Positions 27,595-36,985 of a stretch of 64,000 nt of DNA are shown here, piece after piece; position 1 is the first letter of the stretch; the number at the start of each line of letters is the position of its first letter. The stretch is from Caldifarciminota bacterium (lineage in GTDB: Bacteria; Hydrothermota; Tepidihabitantia; Tepidihabitantales; CAIPLT01). Where the stretch lies: assembly GCA_903865935.1 (NCBI GenBank), contig CAIPLT010000015.1, forward strand, positions 62,001 to 126,000. The letters are read 5' to 3'. The position numbers and the translations under genes are program-made. The notes below the pieces were generated by a model. That model did not search any database, had not been told where the DNA came from, and saw only the letters and a list, made by a program, of their open reading frames with translations.

Positions 27595-29010
27595 ATGAAT
27601 CTAAAATATCTTATTCTCGTATCGTTATTATTACTAATTTGCACAAATATTTTTGCCCAAAATGTGGTGTGGACTAAGATTTATAACCGCGGTGCCGATG
27701 AATTTGGCAATGCAATTACCGCTGATCAAACAAATTTTATTGTCGTCGGCACTTACACCGTGACCAACAATGAATGGCTGTGTTTAAAATACTCTGCAAC
27801 CGGCGATACGGTATGGACCAGATTATTTACAACTGGTTCTACTTATGATGATCTAGCAACCGGTGTCGCGGTCGATGCCAGTCATAACATAATTATCATC
27901 GGTTATTCGCTAAGACAAGATAGTATTTATCTGGTTTTAAGAAAGTTAAGTTCCAGCGGTGCTTTGACCTGGACTAAAATATTAATGCGCGGTTATCGGA
28001 CAACCGGCGAAGGAGTGACAACTGACAATTCTGGTAATATTTACGTAGTTGGTTCAATATATGATGGTACCGATTCCGATTTATTATTAATAAAATTTAA
28101 CTCATCCGGCGATACAGTCTGGAGCCGGACTTTCAGTTCGCCCGAAGATGATATTGGCACCAGTATTGTATTGGATAATAGTAATAATATTATTGTTACC
28201 GGTAGTATCGGTAGTGTTGGCGCAAATGATGTTTTAATAATCAAATACTCATCCGCTGGTGTTGCATTATGGACACAATATTATGATTCGGGACAGGATG
28301 ATATTGGCAATTCAGTAAAAGTTGATACTTTAAATAATATAATCGTGGCTGGGGCTTGCGGTGCCGCTAATAACCATAATTATCTTCTGATAAAATATGC
28401 GTCTAATGGCACCCAGTCCTGGCTCCGATTTTTTACCAGTTCGCTCAACGACGATGCTTATGGATGTGTAACTGACAATCAAAATAATATTTTCGTCACC
28501 GGGACATCGGGCAGTTCAACTAACTATGATTACTTGACCGTAAAATATAACAGCAGTGGTGATACGGTTTGGTCAAGGCGATATAACCGAGACATTGATG
28601 ATGATGCAATGGATATTGCAATCGATGTATCGTATAATATCGCAGTAACTGGTTTTTCCCTTAACGCTACAGATTATGATGTTGTGACCATAAAATACAA
28701 CAGTACGACTGGTATTGAACAAGATGATAATTATAATATGCCAAGCTCGGGTTTTATAATCAAAAGTCCTACTTTAATCCGAGGTGGTCTTAGTTTTGAT
28801 TTAAATGTAACAAATCCGGCTTGGTATAATATAAATCTATATGATGTAACGGGCGCTAAAATACAATCAATCTATTCAGGCAATCTTAAGGTTGGTAATT
28901 ATAAGTTCAATAATTTAATCGCCAATTCTGGAATCTGTTTTCTAATGATCAAACCATTAAACAGCACAGAGAATAAAGTAATTTGCAAGAAATTAGTGTC
29001 AATAAAATAA
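27595..29010 (+). CDS. exported SBBP-repeat beta-propeller protein with C-terminal sorting-like domain
   Basis: 471 residues from the ATG at 27595, where the signal peptide starts (MNLKYLILVSLLLLICTNIFAQ); a longer frame would translate the terminator and was rejected. Repeats 'NIIVTGxS ... LIIKYSSxGxxxW' form about seven blades. The last 85 residues look like a diverged sorting domain (NINLYDVTGAKIQSIYSG; VICKKLVSIK). The promoter is unclear, so it may be read by partial read-through of the preceding terminator. Confidence 0.8.
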   Translation: MNLKYLILVSLLLLICTNIFAQNVVWTKIYNRGADEFGNAITADQTNFIVVGTYTVTNNEWLCLKYSATGDTVWTRLFTTGSTYDDLATGVAVDASHNIIIIGYSLRQDSIYLVLRKLSSSGALTWTKILMRGYRTTGEGVTTDNSGNIYVVGSIYDGTDSDLLLIKFNSSGDTVWSRTFSSPEDDIGTSIVLDNSNNIIVTGSIGSVGANDVLIIKYSSAGVALWTQYYDSGQDDIGNSVKVDTLNNIIVAGACGAANNHNYLLIKYASNGTQSWLRFFTSSLNDDAYGCVTDNQNNIFVTGTSGSSTNYDYLTVKYNSSGDTVWSRRYNRDIDDDAMDIAIDVSYNIAVTGFSLNATDYDVVTIKYNSTTGIEQDDNYNMPSSGFIIKSPTLIRGGLSFDLNVTNPAWYNINLYDVTGAKIQSIYSGNLKVGNYKFNNLIANSGICFLMIKPLNSTENKVICKKLVSIK

Positions 29011-29101
29011 ATACCAAATTTAATCTATTTAAGGAATAACATTGAGACGATCCTCATTAAATATTGATCTTATAGTATAAAACTTTGAACTTTATATTCG
29101 T

Positions 29102-29131
29102 AAAAGTGTTATTTATAAATAACGCTTTTTT
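29102..29131 (+). terminator. terminator after the SBBP gene
   Basis: Stem AAAAGTGTTATTT / AAATAACGCTTTT with one mismatch, followed by T residues. Confidence 0.7.
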
Positions 29132-29147
29132 AATGCGGTTTTTTGCT

Positions 29148-29430
29148 CTAACCTTCTTGATTCCATAGCCTTAATTCAAATTTCTACTAAAGGAGGGGTA
29201 ACAATGCCTCCATAATGTAGTGTTTAAAGCAAATCATTGTTTGAGGCGGAGTATAATAAATATATTTAGACTCTGAAAACTGGTGTTATTACAGAACTAA
29301 GTCGGATAATATTTTGGCATCTAATCTGATATCTAATTCGATTTCAAAACTGAAATCAAAATGTGCGCAGATGGCAGAATCTATCAGCGTATTTAACCTT
29401 GATTTATTAAGTCAATTAAATACAGATTAA
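29148..29430 (+). repeat. intergenic element, copy C of a five-member family
   Basis: The head TTGATTCCATAGCCTTAATTC is very close to copy A. Then comes a hairpin AGGAGG / CCTCC (29191-29211), then CAG/CTG-ending words such as GTGTTATTACAG and ATCTAATCTG. It lies between two convergent genes, so it is not a shared promoter. No gene is seen from 29011 to 29531. Confidence 0.45.
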
Positions 29431-29486
29431 ACTAACCCCTAGGAAAAATATAAGAGAATAATGCTGAGCATGAATTTATTTAAATG

Positions 29487-29520
29487 AACCAAAACTCTTT
29501 GGGTCATATTGAATTGAGTT
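29487..29520 (-). repeat. fossil of the phosphoesterase 3' end (outer duplication scar)
   Basis: On the minus strand this stretch reads TCAATATGACCCAAAGAGTT, the same as the last codons (IQYDPKS) of the phosphoesterase gene ending at 32509. It marks the far edge of a tandem duplication. Confidence 0.75.
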
Positions 29521-29531
29521 TTTCTCCATTT

Positions 29532-30917
29532 TTATTTTATTTTAGAGAGACTCTCGATTTCTTTTTCAAGTTGTCTAATTCGAGTAACTAAACCTTGAGA
29601 AAATTCAGCCGCGGATTCAGGAAATGCCTTACCCTGTTCTTGCATTGATTTAAGGATGCGGTCAAGTCCTTGCTTTTCCTTTATAAGATTAGTGAGCTTT
29701 GTGTTGATGTATACCTGACGACTTCGTTTGGCAACACCTTTTCTGACCAGATATTCAAAAAGAACGATTATTACTGGTATAAAGAATAAAAGTAGAATTG
29801 CGATTATTCTTGTCACCATCATAAGTCCACCTGCAAATAATGCGGCTAAAATTGCACCAACACCGCCCAGCCCGCCCAAAACCGTTAACAAGTATTCAAG
29901 ATTCTTCGAACGGCGAGCGATTAAAACCGATTGTTTTTCTTCCACCATCCGATCAATTTCAGTCATCGTAAATTGAATTGCACCCAAGTTTATGTTGGTA
30001 TTAGTTTTTAAATCATTTATATTAAACCGACTTTTTAATTCGGGCGGCATATAAACATTTGAATAAGCATCATCGAATAACCGATAATAAGGAAGATATT
30101 CGAGAAAATTTAATCGTTTTAGGTCAAATTCCCGAATCTCCCATTCCCAACCAACATTTCCTTTAATCATAAGTCCCTGCTTAAGACCAGCAATATCTTT
30201 CTTCATTTCATAAAGGTATGTAACCGTAAAATCAACCTGCCACCCATAAAAATTGGTAATTAATGTATAAAAAATTATTTTCTTATGCAGTGATTCATTT
30301 GTTGTATAGAAAATAGTTCGATCTTGGACAAATATTGTCTCTTCATTAAATTCAATCTTTTCTAATTTGTCCGTATTTGAAGGAATCTCTTCAATGATTA
30401 AGGGAGACAACCGCCCGCCAAAATCTGTATAGGTATTATCTTTTCCGAATAAGATAAAATCAATTCCTGAATTAGTAAGCACTTCTTGTTTAATATCAGA
30501 TTTATTCGAAACCGCCATAAATTCTTGGTGGGTTTCCAGTCGATAGGCACGGATAAAAAGCTCAGCCATTATAGAATAAAATGAGTTTTTTATCTCCTGA
30601 TTATTAATAGTAAATGGGAAAAATTTAAATAAAAAGGTATTAGGGTCTTTTATTGCCTCATCAACTTTATCGTCGAGTTCAATTACATAAACCGCACAAG
30701 TGGACCGGTGCAAATAACAATCAATCGAGAAGTTAATATTCTTGCCGAGATAAACTGTTCCTGATGCAACACGAATTTTTAATAGATAATAAGACTGTTC
30801 AAAAGTGACGATTTCACCTTCTGGATAAAAAGGGCGGATATGCTCCTGAAATCGATAAAGGTCAATCCGCCCTGCGATATAAGTAGGAACTAAAATTTTC
30901 ATTCTGGTTTTATTCAT
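29532..30917 (-). CDS. unknown membrane protein, tandem paralogue 2
   Basis: 461 residues, not assigned to a family. The N-terminal 330 residues are soluble and mixed alpha/beta (MKILVPTYIAGRIDLYRFQEH, VGWEWEIREFDLKRLNFLEYL). Two hydrophobic helices follow, near 345-365 (LGGLGGVGAILAALFAGG) and 372-392 (IIAILLLFFIPVIIVLFEYLV). A C-terminal charged coiled coil is last. It is about two-thirds identical by eye to the neighbour at 31056. The N-terminus has no signal peptide, so that part is probably cytoplasmic. Confidence 0.75.
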   Translation of the reverse strand: MNKTRMKILVPTYIAGRIDLYRFQEHIRPFYPEGEIVTFEQSYYLLKIRVASGTVYLGKNINFSIDCYLHRSTCAVYVIELDDKVDEAIKDPNTFLFKFFPFTINNQEIKNSFYSIMAELFIRAYRLETHQEFMAVSNKSDIKQEVLTNSGIDFILFGKDNTYTDFGGRLSPLIIEEIPSNTDKLEKIEFNEETIFVQDRTIFYTTNESLHKKIIFYTLITNFYGWQVDFTVTYLYEMKKDIAGLKQGLMIKGNVGWEWEIREFDLKRLNFLEYLPYYRLFDDAYSNVYMPPELKSRFNINDLKTNTNINLGAIQFTMTEIDRMVEEKQSVLIARRSKNLEYLLTVLGGLGGVGAILAALFAGGLMMVTRIIAILLLFFIPVIIVLFEYLVRKGVAKRSRQVYINTKLTNLIKEKQGLDRILKSMQEQGKAFPESAAEFSQGLVTRIRQLEKEIESLSKIK

Positions 30918-30951
30918 ATTAAGAATAATTCGATATTTACGAAATTACATT

Positions 30952-30979
30952 ATCGTAATCCTTTTCCTGTTTTTGTCAA
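30952..30979 (-). promoter_or_regulatory. promoter of paralogue 2
   Basis: TTGACA, 16 bases, TACGAT on the minus strand. The same boxes and spacer occur upstream of paralogue 1 (32467-32494), because the promoter was copied with the gene. Confidence 0.55.
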
Positions 30980-31011
30980 TTATCGATATTATTTCATTTC
31001 GTAATCAATTA

Positions 31012-31040
31012 TCCAAAACTCTTTGGGTCACATTGAATTG
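31012..31040 (-). repeat. fossil of the phosphoesterase 3' end (inner duplication scar)
   Basis: The minus strand reads TCAATGTGACCCAAAGAGTT followed by a decayed copy of the phosphoesterase stop region. A third, intact copy is the real gene end near 32528-32555. Confidence 0.8.
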
Positions 31041-31055
31041 ATTTCTTCTCAATCA

Positions 31056-32432
31056 TTACTTGGTTTTCGAGAGATTCTCAATTTCTTCTTCAATTCGCTT
31101 TATTCGAGTAAAGAAAAACTGCAAGTACTCGTCCGGAAATGCCTTGCCTTGTTCTTGCGTTGCTTTAAGAAGAACCTCATAGTTCTGTTTTGCCTTAACA
31201 AGATTATTGATTTTTGTCTTGAGATACACATCGCGGCTTCGTTTGGCAATTCCCTGCCTTACCAGATATTCAAAGAGAACTATTACGAGCGGAATAAAAA
31301 GTAAAAGTAGAATTGCGATAATTCTGGTTTCCGGTTTAAGTCCGCCGGCAAATAATGCGGCTAAAATTGCGCCGACTCCACCCAGTCCTCCTAACATCGT
31401 CAATAAGTATTCAAGATTTTTTGACCGTCGAGTTGCTAAAGCTGCTTGTTTTTGTTCCACCATCCTGTCAATTTCAGTCATAGTAAACTGAATTGCGTTC
31501 AAGTTTAAATTAATATTGGCTTTTAATTTGTCTGTTTTATATCGGCTTTTTATTGCTATGGGCATAGAAACATTAGAATAAGCATTGTCAAATGAACGGT
31601 AATGAGATAAATATTTCAGAAAATTTAACCGCTTGATATCAAACTCCCGAATTTCCCATTCCCAGCCAACGCTCCCTTTAATCTTAAGCCCTTGTAAAAG
31701 ACCATCAATGTCTTTTCTCATTTCTTGAAGATAATGGAGACTAAGGTCGCTCTGCTCGTAATAAAAATAAGCAATCAATGTAAAAAAAATTATTTCCCGG
31801 TGTGATAGTTCTTTGAGAGTGTAGAAAATAGTGCGGTCCTGGATAAATATTGTCTCGCTCTTCAATTCAATTTTTTCTAATTTGTCCGTATTAGAGGGAA
31901 TCTCTTCAATGATTAAAGGAGTCGTTATCCCACCCCAATCGGTAAGAATACGTTCTTTCCCACACAAGATAAAATCAATTCCTGAGCTATCAAGCACCTC
32001 TTGTTTAATATCGGAAATGCGCGTCATTTTCGCTGCTTCTTGAAAAGTTATCTGACGAAACGTATGGGCATAACATTCACCCGTTATCGCAAAAAATGAA
32101 GTGTTAATATCCTGGTTATTAATGGTAAATTGATAGGATTTATATAAAATGTTAGACTGGTTTTTTATTGCTTCTTCGACTCGGTCATCGAATTCGATAA
32201 CATAGATTGTACAACCTGAGCTACCCGAATAAATATCAATCGAGAAGTTTACGCTCTTTCCGATAAGAACCTTTCCGGACACGATATGAATTTTTAATAA
32301 GTAAAGGTTATCATCAAGAATGACGATTTCACTTTCTGGATAAAAAGGACGGATATACTCTTGAAAACGATACAGGTCAATCTGCCCTGTGATATAAGAA
32401 GGAACTAAAATTTTCATTCTGGTTTTATTCAT
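31056..32432 (-). CDS. unknown membrane protein, tandem paralogue 1
   Basis: 458 residues with the same plan as paralogue 2: soluble N-terminal part, two helices (LGGLGGVGAILAALFAGG and IIAILLLLFIPLVIVLFEYLV), and a C-terminal coiled coil with KAKQNYEVLLKATQEQGKAF. Strongest conservation is in VGWEWEIREFD, the membrane region and FTMTEIDRMVE. That suggests the domain just before the membrane and the helices matter most. It is followed by a scar of its upstream neighbour. No function is proposed. Confidence 0.75.
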   Translation of the reverse strand: MNKTRMKILVPSYITGQIDLYRFQEYIRPFYPESEIVILDDNLYLLKIHIVSGKVLIGKSVNFSIDIYSGSSGCTIYVIEFDDRVEEAIKNQSNILYKSYQFTINNQDINTSFFAITGECYAHTFRQITFQEAAKMTRISDIKQEVLDSSGIDFILCGKERILTDWGGITTPLIIEEIPSNTDKLEKIELKSETIFIQDRTIFYTLKELSHREIIFFTLIAYFYYEQSDLSLHYLQEMRKDIDGLLQGLKIKGSVGWEWEIREFDIKRLNFLKYLSHYRSFDNAYSNVSMPIAIKSRYKTDKLKANINLNLNAIQFTMTEIDRMVEQKQAALATRRSKNLEYLLTMLGGLGGVGAILAALFAGGLKPETRIIAILLLLFIPLVIVLFEYLVRQGIAKRSRDVYLKTKINNLVKAKQNYEVLLKATQEQGKAFPDEYLQFFFTRIKRIEEEIENLSKTK

Positions 32433-32466
32433 ATTAAGAGCAATTCGGTATTTACGAAATTATACT

Positions 32467-32494
32467 ATCGTAATCCTTTTTGTGTTTTTGTCAA
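32467..32494 (-). promoter_or_regulatory. promoter of paralogue 1
   Basis: TTGACA, 16 bases, TACGAT on the minus strand, just after the phosphoesterase stop codon. Confidence 0.55.
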
Positions 32495-32508
32495 TTACCG
32501 ATATTAAT

Positions 32509-34227
32509 TCATTTCATAATCAATAAACCATAACTCTTTGGGTCATATTGAATCGGTACTTGCCAATCGGCAGTCGATTTGAAGCGCGGTTGCTTGCGGC
32601 GGAAATTTACACCCCATTCTTGTCCTTGAACGACCTTTGCGTTTAATTGTTCAAGTGGAATACGTGCTTCAATTGACCAAAAGTCTTTACCCTTAAAGGT
32701 CTTGGCTTCGTACGTGCCATTCCATTCGCGGTCTGCTATATTACCGTTTTCCTTTATCTTCTGGTCAAACACAACTCCATTAGGATTAAAATAAATTTGA
32801 TAGATTGTACCGGAGTCGCGATTAGGAACAAAGAAATATCCAACACAATCTTCCGAATAGACCGCATCATCTTGCTTGACCGCTTTAGTGATGATTGAAT
32901 CAACTTTCGGGTCTTGGCAAAGCGTTGCAATATAGAGATTTTTATCATCATGTGCAAAACAGAAATAGGTTGAATCAATCTTAACCTGACCGCCATCTGG
33001 TGAAAAGAGTTTATACACTGGTTTCTGCCAAAATGGTTCGGATATTTTACCATCAATAACCGGTGGTTTGGTTGTTTGATAACAATATATCTGTCGGGCT
33101 ACCGGCAAAGATTTCTTAACCTCATAGGTTTTATCTTTGGCATAAGGGAATCTCATTGAAAGTTCTGGAACCAGATATAACTTCTTCTTGTTTTTAACAG
33201 TAAACTTATAAATGGCACTGTCATTAGGAGTAACCTTAACCAATAAACTCTGCGGTTTGATTGACCATGATTCGTTAGTTGTCCAATTCAGTGTGTCTTC
33301 TAATGCAACATCAGTGTTTGGATTTATAATTTTTACTATAAAAATTGTATCCGTAACTGAAAAATCATCATTGACATATATCGTATTTTCAAAAGTTATA
33401 CCCGAATTATATATTTTATTTATATTCCCAACGTCAGAGATTGTTACTTCATCCCATGGCAACACGCTATTTATTTTTATCGGTGCAATTGAAATACCAT
33501 TATTGTCCACTGTTACCCATGTGAAATGATACAACAAACCGGTTGGACCGACATCACCGGCACCGCCCGATGTGCTGACATCTGTATATAATATCCCGTC
33601 TATTTTACCACTGAAATACGAGTGGACATGACCATTAAATACCGCATCAACTCCATAATTCTTGAAAATCGTATGTAGTGTATCTGGTTTACCAGCCGCA
33701 ATCTCGTCTGCCCAGAACGGCTTGTGATAAAAAACTATGGTATAGGCTGCTTTCTTGTTTTTCTTTAAATCATTAACCAACCAATTAATTTGTTCTTGTG
33801 GAATCTCAGTACTATTATAGTACCGACTGACATCAAGACTAATAAAATGAACCCCCTTAACATCAAATGAATAGTATGGTTTGCTGGCATACCGTTTATA
33901 AAACAATAGAGATAGATTATCCCATATATCGTTATTACCTGGTGTGAAATAAATTGGCATAGAGAGTGTGCCAATCAGAGATTTATATTCTTTCCATCGT
34001 CTGTTTATTTCAATAGTATCATCGCTTGGTCCTTCAATCATATCACCAACCGTAATGACAAAGTCAGGTTTTAATAGCTCGATTTCTGCAACGATTTCTT
34101 CATAAATACCAGGTTGCGCGCTGCCCGTCCGGTCACCAATAACCGCAAAGCGCACAGGATATTCTAATGTTTTCGCATAACTGATAATTGTAATTAAAGT
34201 TAAGAAACAGAAAAATATTTTCTTCAT
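32509..34227 (-). CDS. exported metallophosphoesterase with C-terminal CBM9-like domain
   Basis: 572 residues from the ATG at 34227, chosen for its signal peptide (MKKIFFCFLTLITIISYAK) and AGAGGT-like site; a longer frame overlaps the previous gene. Calcineurin-like motifs are in order: GDRTG, VGDMIEG, GNND (for GNHD), YHKPF and GHVHSY. A middle beta domain leads to a C-terminal CBM9/DOMON-like domain (PPVIDGKISEPFW; SIEARIPLEQL). It probably cleaves a phosphoester outside the cytoplasm while binding a sugar or heme-like ligand. Substrate unknown. Confidence 0.87.
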   Translation of the reverse strand: MKKIFFCFLTLITIISYAKTLEYPVRFAVIGDRTGSAQPGIYEEIVAEIELLKPDFVITVGDMIEGPSDDTIEINRRWKEYKSLIGTLSMPIYFTPGNNDIWDNLSLLFYKRYASKPYYSFDVKGVHFISLDVSRYYNSTEIPQEQINWLVNDLKKNKKAAYTIVFYHKPFWADEIAAGKPDTLHTIFKNYGVDAVFNGHVHSYFSGKIDGILYTDVSTSGGAGDVGPTGLLYHFTWVTVDNNGISIAPIKINSVLPWDEVTISDVGNINKIYNSGITFENTIYVNDDFSVTDTIFIVKIINPNTDVALEDTLNWTTNESWSIKPQSLLVKVTPNDSAIYKFTVKNKKKLYLVPELSMRFPYAKDKTYEVKKSLPVARQIYCYQTTKPPVIDGKISEPFWQKPVYKLFSPDGGQVKIDSTYFCFAHDDKNLYIATLCQDPKVDSIITKAVKQDDAVYSEDCVGYFFVPNRDSGTIYQIYFNPNGVVFDQKIKENGNIADREWNGTYEAKTFKGKDFWSIEARIPLEQLNAKVVQGQEWGVNFRRKQPRFKSTADWQVPIQYDPKSYGLLIMK

Positions 34228-34235
34228 AGCACCTC

Positions 34236-34796
34236 TTACCATTGTCTTGGTTTGCAAATTATTTCCGCGATTTGTGTTTCGAAGAATTTGCGACCGTATG
34301 CAGGATATATCACAACCGCGGTGTCAGCACCAACTCCAGTACCAGCAATTGCAATTATCTCTTTACCAAATGGAATTAGACCGGCATCAAGCGCCATAAT
34401 CGCAATCTCGACACAGACTTTCATTCCTTCACCAAAGGTTCGATAGACATTGGCCGCAATCTCACCGGTATATATTCCACCAAACTCCATTCGCATCGCT
34501 CGGGCAAGGCCGCTGAAATAATGTGTTCCGCGAAAGACTTTTACACCTTTTATTTCTAATAATTTTTTTGTTTCATCATTCAATTCCATTTGCCCTGGTT
34601 TTTCAAAACCCGCATGATGAGTAACACAGACAACATTTAATCCTTTAATATCCATCTTTGCTATCTGTTTTGCGGTATATCCTTTTGATGACGCCAGCAC
34701 AATATCTTTTATCTTTAATTCCTTTGCCCTTTGCAAAGCCAGTTTAAGAGTATTGTCAGTATTGTTTTTACCTGGTTTTTGAAAATATGTTGTCAT
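34236..34796 (-). CDS. pyruvate kinase C-terminal-like protein (COG1751-type)
   Basis: 186 residues matching the stand-alone PK-C-like family: MTTYFQKPGKNNTDNTLKLALQRAKEL, IVLASSKGYTA, VCVTHHAGFEKPG and IAIAGTGVGADTAVVIYPA. The fold resembles the allosteric domain of pyruvate kinase without the catalytic part; the family's role is not known. GGAGGT precedes the ATG. Eight bases separate it from the phosphoesterase gene, so the two probably form an operon. Confidence 0.85.
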   Translation of the reverse strand: MTTYFQKPGKNNTDNTLKLALQRAKELKIKDIVLASSKGYTAKQIAKMDIKGLNVVCVTHHAGFEKPGQMELNDETKKLLEIKGVKVFRGTHYFSGLARAMRMEFGGIYTGEIAANVYRTFGEGMKVCVEIAIMALDAGLIPFGKEIIAIAGTGVGADTAVVIYPAYGRKFFETQIAEIICKPRQW

Positions 34797-34827
34797 CTTA
34801 ATCTTACCTCCATTATAATAATTTTGT

Positions 34828-34856
34828 TATATAATATTCATCATATAAACCGTCAA
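34828..34856 (-). promoter_or_regulatory. promoter of the PK-C-like gene
   Basis: TTGACG, 17 bases, TATATA on the minus strand, about 30 bases upstream of the ATG. Confidence 0.6.
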
Positions 34857-34982
34857 TCAAAAACGAATGCCCTAACATTTCAATTACCATATTTATATAA
34901 TCTGGCGACATTTTTAGCATTCGATGACTGACAATTATACTCTGTTATTCATACAATTTATCGCAGTGCTAAATTTTTCCTT

Positions 34983-36407
34983 TTACTCGTTTACAATCAT
35001 TTTCTTGGTTATTGTAATTTCCCCAGCAATTAAGCGATAAAAATATACTCCATTTACAACTCGATTTCCCTGTTCATCTCTTCGGTCCCAATATACTGAA
35101 TTTTGTCCTGATTTCTGTGCTTGATTAACAAGTGTTTTTACAAATTGTCCATTGGTATTGTAAATCTGTAAGATCGTAGTTGCTGGAAATGGTAAATCAT
35201 AGTTAATTACAGTATAAGACCTGACCGGGTTTGGATAATTTTGTTTTAACACAACTCCGTGCAATGGAGAAAAAGTATTTGTCTCGGAAATTCCTGCCAA
35301 ATTACTTTCATACCAAACAAGCGTATTAGCACTTCCGCCTGTCGCCATAATATCAAGGTCGCCATCTTGGTCAAGGTCAATGACATATAGTCCAAAACCA
35401 AGACCAAGATTTGTATCGATCGTATGCGGACTAAAATTTCCGCCGCCGGTATTTTCGTACCACATTGCATACCCAGGACTTATCAGACCTACCGCAACGA
35501 TATCTTTCCGATTATCATTGTTAAGGTCAGCAACAAATACTGCCCTGGCGCCAGACAAACTGGCGATTACATGCTTGGTAAAAGTTTGACTGCCGTTGTT
35601 TTCATACCAAACTACTTGGCTAGCCTGGCTACCAGAAGCAACAATGTCTTTGTCACCATCGTTGTCGATGTCGGCAACCGAAACATCATTTGCGCCATCC
35701 AAAGATGGGTCTATAATATGCTGAGTGAAAGTCTGACTGCCGTTATTCTCATACCAAACTACCATATCACCAAAAATTGCCGACACAACAACATCTAAGT
35801 CGTTGTCATTATCTAAGTCAACAACAAATAATCCTTCCGCACCATCCAAAGCGCTGCCGATAGTGTGCTCAGTAAAAATTTGGCTGCCATTATTTTCATA
35901 CCACATAACTACATTGGCAGTACTGGCTGTGGCAACGATATCTAAATCATTGTCATGGTCTAAATCGATTACAGTAACATCCCAGGCACTATTTAAGGTT
36001 TGAGTAATGATGTGGGGAGTAAAAACCTGGCTGCCATTATTTTCATACCAAACAATTTTACCCGCGGTTGTTGCCCCTGTAGCAATTATGTCCATATCAC
36101 TATCGCGGTCCAAGTCAACGCCGTAAGCTGACCGGGCGGTTGTTAATGTATTATCAACAATATGTTTGATAAAGGTTTGGGAGCCGTTGTTTTCATACCA
36201 GTCAACTTCATTAGCTGTTGCACCAGTCGCAATTACATCAATATCATTATCTCGGTCCATATCTACCGCATGAACTCCTGACGCCCAAATCAGACTGCCA
36301 TCAATAATGTGTTTGGTGAACTGCTGAGCGAAAGCAGATTGGGTAAAACTTATTATGCAGGTAAGAATCACTGCATAACCTAACATCTTATAACATTGCT
36401 TTAACAT
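34983..36407 (-). CDS. exported FG-GAP/VCBS-repeat protein with C-terminal sorting domain
   Basis: 474 residues from the ATG at 36407, which has AGGAGG upstream and starts the signal peptide (ending near SAFAQ). Eight repeats of about 46 residues follow, each with 'FTxHIIDxxLxGAxxVxVxDLDxDxDxDIVATGxxxxxVVWYENNGSQ'. The DxDxDGDxD-like loops suggest calcium-binding integrin-type propeller blades. The end is a FlgD-like type A sorting domain (LKQNYPNPVRSYTVINYDL; NGVYFYRLIAGEITITKKM). It follows the DUF35 genes on the same strand but is probably unrelated in function. Confidence 0.88.
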   Translation of the reverse strand: MLKQCYKMLGYAVILTCIISFTQSAFAQQFTKHIIDGSLIWASGVHAVDMDRDNDIDVIATGATANEVDWYENNGSQTFIKHIVDNTLTTARSAYGVDLDRDSDMDIIATGATTAGKIVWYENNGSQVFTPHIITQTLNSAWDVTVIDLDHDNDLDIVATASTANVVMWYENNGSQIFTEHTIGSALDGAEGLFVVDLDNDNDLDVVVSAIFGDMVVWYENNGSQTFTQHIIDPSLDGANDVSVADIDNDGDKDIVASGSQASQVVWYENNGSQTFTKHVIASLSGARAVFVADLNNDNRKDIVAVGLISPGYAMWYENTGGGNFSPHTIDTNLGLGFGLYVIDLDQDGDLDIMATGGSANTLVWYESNLAGISETNTFSPLHGVVLKQNYPNPVRSYTVINYDLPFPATTILQIYNTNGQFVKTLVNQAQKSGQNSVYWDRRDEQGNRVVNGVYFYRLIAGEITITKKMIVNE

Positions 36408-36427
36408 TTCTCGCCTCCTGTTAAATA

Positions 36428-36490
36428 GTAATGAGGGGTGAGTAGTTGCGAGCAGCGACGGTTTTATTCCATCGCTACTCGCTCGCATTA
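36428..36490. repeat. long imperfect hairpin between genes
   Basis: GCGAGCAGCGACGG pairs with CCATCGCTACTCGC around a TTTTATT loop, with an outer GTAATG / CATTAC. A long upstream frame of the FG-GAP gene would read through this hairpin, which is why the later ATG was chosen. Confidence 0.6.
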
Positions 36491-36494
36491 CATA

Positions 36495-36974
36495 CTACTG
36501 CTTTGTTGGTTTGAAATATAATATATCAGTGATTGCGCCTTCGCGTTTATTTTTCGGTTTGAAGACTGCGCAGACTCGCATACCCATACAAAGCTCTTCA
36601 ACCGTTGTTTCTCCCAGCATGTGAACGATACTGGTTGAAGCACCGTCAAGATTAATCAATCCGACGATCATTGGCTCAAGCAGTCTTTTGCCGTCAAGTC
36701 CGATATGGACACAGGTAAATGACTCAAGTGAACCGCAATCCGCAACTTCGACATAATCTTCTAATTTTTCAAAGTCCTGCTCACAATAAATTTTCGGTGG
36801 CACATAAACCATATTGCATTTATGACATTTTGACCCAAGAAAAACACCTTTCTCTTGGATGCTTCGGAAGAATTTTTCACCGGCAATTCCAGCTGTGTAC
36901 AAACTTTCGACCGGCAATTCACCATACCAAGGTTTAGCTTCATCAGCTTTAGTTAATCTTTCTTTCATTGCCAT
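36495..36974 (-). CDS. DUF35 OB-fold protein with incomplete zinc ribbon
   Basis: 159 residues. DUF35 proteins pair an N-terminal rubredoxin-like zinc ribbon with an OB fold and act as partners of thiolase-fold enzymes, where they can bind acyl-CoA. Here the ribbon reads CHKC...CEQD: the fourth cysteine is Asp, so zinc binding may be weak or lost. The OB part (GSLESFTCVHIGLDGKRLLEPMIVGLINLDGAS) is normal. It is the last of four co-directional genes (two thiolase-like, two DUF35), all with strong Shine-Dalgarno sites. Confidence 0.9.
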   Translation of the reverse strand: MAMKERLTKADEAKPWYGELPVESLYTAGIAGEKFFRSIQEKGVFLGSKCHKCNMVYVPPKIYCEQDFEKLEDYVEVADCGSLESFTCVHIGLDGKRLLEPMIVGLINLDGASTSIVHMLGETTVEELCMGMRVCAVFKPKNKREGAITDILYFKPTKQ

Positions 36975-36985
36975 GTTTTGCTCCT

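Noticed and set aside
36408-36488. Upstream extension of the FG-GAP gene
   Set aside because: It would read through a long hairpin and places the signal peptide inside; AGGAGG marks the ATG at 36407.
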